Source of the DNA: Candidatus Krumholzibacteriota bacterium
Lineage (GTDB): Bacteria > Krumholzibacteriota > Krumholzibacteriia > Krumholzibacteriales > Krumholzibacteriaceae
Direction: 5' to 3'
Length of the DNA: 64,000 nt
NCBI GenBank assembly: GCA_016933255.1
Contig: JAFGBF010000003.1
Location: 62,001-126,000 of the forward strand
Positions 62,218 to 64,000 of the stretch are shown here, piece after piece. The translations under genes and the position numbers were made by a program. Positions within the stretch are counted from its first letter, which is position 1, and the number at the start of each line of letters is the position of its first letter. Under the pieces are notes generated by a model. That model was given only the letters and a program-made list of their open reading frames with translations, searched no databases and was not told the DNA's origin.

Positions 62218-62742
62218 ATGGGACTTTACTGGTCGATATTTATTGCTTTCCTGAAAGTCGGGACATTTGGTTATGGCGGCGGTCCCTCGTTGATCCCCCT
62301 GATTGAAAAAGAAGTTGTGACCAATTACGGATGGTTGACCGCGGAGGAGTTTATCGATGCCAACGCCATGGCAAACACTTTGCCGGGCCCGATTGCGACA
62401 AAACTGGCCATCTGTATCGGGATGAGAACGGCAGGCCCGCTTGGAGCTGCCTCAGCTCTTGTTGCCATGCTCCTGCCTTCCAGCATCTTTATAATCATAC
62501 TAACGATGCTGTACTATAAATACAGGAGTCTACCATCGGTTCAGGGAATGATTCGCGGTGTAAGGCCCGTCGTTATAGCTCTGCTTATGGTAACAGTTGC
62601 TCATCTTGGCCCGAAATCCGTCGTTGGCTGGGATACTTTTATTATCGCCCTTATCGCGTTTATCGTCGTATTCTATCTTAATATTCACCCTGTATATACC
62701 ATACTGAGCGCTGCTTTTATCGGGTTTATGTTCTACCGCTGA
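62218..62742 (+). CDS. Single-domain chromate transporter (ChrA family)
   Basis: 174 residues with five or six membrane helices. The ChrA signatures are FLKVGTFGYGGGPSLIPLIE, AMANTLPGPIATKLA and the LLPSSIFIIIL helix. ChrA proteins export chromate or a related oxyanion; short versions usually work as pairs encoded by adjacent genes, but the next gene is unrelated. The ATG at 62218 is preferred over an upstream TTG at 62191. Resistance to chromate is not proven by family alone. Confidence 0.85.
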   Translation: MGLYWSIFIAFLKVGTFGYGGGPSLIPLIEKEVVTNYGWLTAEEFIDANAMANTLPGPIATKLAICIGMRTAGPLGAASALVAMLLPSSIFIIILTMLYYKYRSLPSVQGMIRGVRPVVIALLMVTVAHLGPKSVVGWDTFIIALIAFIVVFYLNIHPVYTILSAAFIGFMFYR

Positions 62743-62781
62743 TCGATATCCTTCCCGAACCTTCTTAAAAGGCGGAGTCTG

Positions 62782-64000
62782 ATGGACTATAACGAAAGAG
62801 GATACGTTTCTGAACCAGACAGGTTTGACTTCAGCGCGAAAGTAGTGAAGTCAGAGGATGCCGGCGATGGAAATACGCGCGTATGGCTTGAGAAGACTTT
62901 CTTCTATCCTTTTTCCGGTGGACAGCCAGATGACAGAGGAACTCTGAACGGGATCGAAGTCACTGAAGTGAGCGAAGACGAAAACGGAGTATGTCATCTT
63001 GTCGGAGGCATTATCGGAGAGGGTGATATAGTCGAAGGGAGAGTCGATCCCGAAAGACGAAGGGATCATATGTGCCAGCACTCAGGGCAGCATCTGCTTT
63101 CCCGCATCTTCCTGGAAAAGGCAGGATTTTCTACCGTTGGGTTTCATATGGGAGAAAGGATCTCAACGATCGATCTTGATAATGACAATGTGACCGATGA
63201 TCTGATCGAAGAGGTCGAGATCAGCGTGAATCGACTTGTACTTAAAAACATCCCTTTTTCCAGCAGAATAATAACTATCGGAGAATATACCGAATTGATT
63301 GAAAACCGTAATGACTCTGGAATCAAGGGAGGGATCAGGTCGAGGATTCCAGAAGGCACCGAAATGGTAAGAATAGTCGAGATAGATGGAATCGACAGTT
63401 CGACATGCTGCGGAACACATGTTCAAGCCACAGGCGAAATCGGATCTGTAAAGATCCTTGGAAGGGAGAAAGTAAAGAACGGGACACGCCTGCAATTTGT
63501 CTGCGGTCTTAGAGCAGCGGCAGATTACAGGGGAAAGCACGACATGATCGATTCTCTCGCGAGAAAATTCAGTACGGATTGGAGCAATATAGAAAAGTCG
63601 ATCGAAAAGCTCTACGACGAGAATAGAACTCTTCGCAAGGAGGCGGCCGCCCTTAACCATGAATTGGCTGAATTCAGGGTCAGAGAGATCGAAGATCCCA
63701 CAGATCATATTGGTGACTATGGGGTCATCCGGAAGATCTTCGATCAGATGGAACCCGGAGTCTTAAGGGACATAGCGGGAAATATCAGGGAGAAGAGTGG
63801 AATGATCGTCCTGTTTGGATACAGAAAACCGTCCCCTGGGCTGATTTTTGCCTCTTCAGCCGGGATTGATATTGATATGGGAGAGATATTGAAAACTTCG
63901 GCGGGAATTATGGGAGCAAGAGGCGGAGGAAGCAAAAACTTCGCGCAGGGGGGTGGTGGGGATGAGGAAAAAGTAGAAGGAGCGGTCGATGAGGCATTCA
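62782..64000 (+). CDS. AlaX-L-type alanyl-tRNA editing protein (3' partial)
   Basis: The frame is open from ATG 62782 (GGCGGAG upstream) to the window edge: 406 residues visible. An N-terminal barrel-like part (FFYPFSGGQPDDRGTL) leads into the editing domain with the zinc site HSGQHLL (His100, His104) and CCGTHV (Cys209, His213). A coiled coil and a C-terminal DHHA1-type domain with GARGGGSKNFAQGGG follow. It lacks the aminoacylation core of AlaRS. It would hydrolyse Ser- or Gly-tRNA(Ala) in trans. It lies 39 bases after the chromate transporter gene. Confidence 0.88.
   Translation, partial: MDYNERGYVSEPDRFDFSAKVVKSEDAGDGNTRVWLEKTFFYPFSGGQPDDRGTLNGIEVTEVSEDENGVCHLVGGIIGEGDIVEGRVDPERRRDHMCQHSGQHLLSRIFLEKAGFSTVGFHMGERISTIDLDNDNVTDDLIEEVEISVNRLVLKNIPFSSRIITIGEYTELIENRNDSGIKGGIRSRIPEGTEMVRIVEIDGIDSSTCCGTHVQATGEIGSVKILGREKVKNGTRLQFVCGLRAAADYRGKHDMIDSLARKFSTDWSNIEKSIEKLYDENRTLRKEAAALNHELAEFRVREIEDPTDHIGDYGVIRKIFDQMEPGVLRDIAGNIREKSGMIVLFGYRKPSPGLIFASSAGIDIDMGEILKTSAGIMGARGGGSKNFAQGGGGDEEKVEGAVDEAF

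Noticed and set aside
1-64000. CRISPR arrays, tRNA or rRNA genes, prophage or intact insertion sequences
   Set aside because: No regularly spaced repeats, cloverleaf or rRNA-like stretches, integrases or transposases were seen on either strand.

Overview
The window looks like a contig from an uncultured Gram-negative bacterium of the FCB/Krumholzibacteriota-Eisenbacteria type. This placement is an inference. It rests on secreted proteins with FlgD-like C-terminal sorting domains, a PorV/PorQ-type barrel, an Lnt lipoprotein pathway, many TTG/GTG starts behind good Shine-Dalgarno (SD) sequences, and an unusual density of sigma-54 activators. I see no rRNA, tRNA, CRISPR array, intact insertion sequence or prophage. 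Both ends cut genes.

Region 1 (1-23.4 kb) is a cell-surface and exopolysaccharide region. It opens with a secreted protein and its PorV-like partner. Next come glycosyltransferases, two secreted SGNH-like proteins, a hexapeptide acyltransferase, a Wzx-type flippase, an alpha/alpha-toroid protein, an O-antigen ligase/polymerase and a FemAB-like transferase. A four-gene operon follows: acyl carrier protein, AMP ligase, NadE-like synthetase and N-acetyl sugar amidotransferase. The region ends with a barrel protein, a geranylgeranyl-reductase-like flavoprotein, a ferredoxin, a metallo-hydrolase, a cupin, another glycosyltransferase and a low-molecular-weight phosphatase. The gene set recalls exosortase-A/PEP-CTERM polysaccharide loci, but no exosortase is visible.

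Region 2 (23.6-42 kb) is mostly housekeeping, transcribed rightward: ilvE, rpiB, glyA, a dCMP deaminase, nrdR, tatC, a polyprenyl synthase, amrS, rsfS, argS, a PfkB kinase, an HD-GYP protein, purM, two STAS proteins and an NCS2 permease. A leftward lipoprotein gene meets the STAS genes at a bidirectional terminator.

Region 3 (42-60.4 kb) is a regulatory island. It holds five bacterial enhancer-binding proteins for sigma-54 (two with TPR-like sensors, one GAF, one pseudo-receiver, one unassigned sensor). It also holds a 1217-residue Ser/Thr kinase-ATPase-TPR protein with corA, a small secreted protein, a lipoprotein and a stand-alone PqqD-like protein. The clearest circuit is at 55.7-58.2 kb. 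There a pseudo-receiver activator and a downstream lipoprotein gene each have a textbook -24/-12 promoter, and both share an upstream TTTCAG/GTAC motif. A second circuit is the pqqD-like promoter, flanked by two copies of a TGTCA-N6-TGACA operator.

Region 4 (60.5-64 kb) carries lnt, a single-domain chromate transporter and a truncated AlaX-type alanyl-tRNA editing gene.
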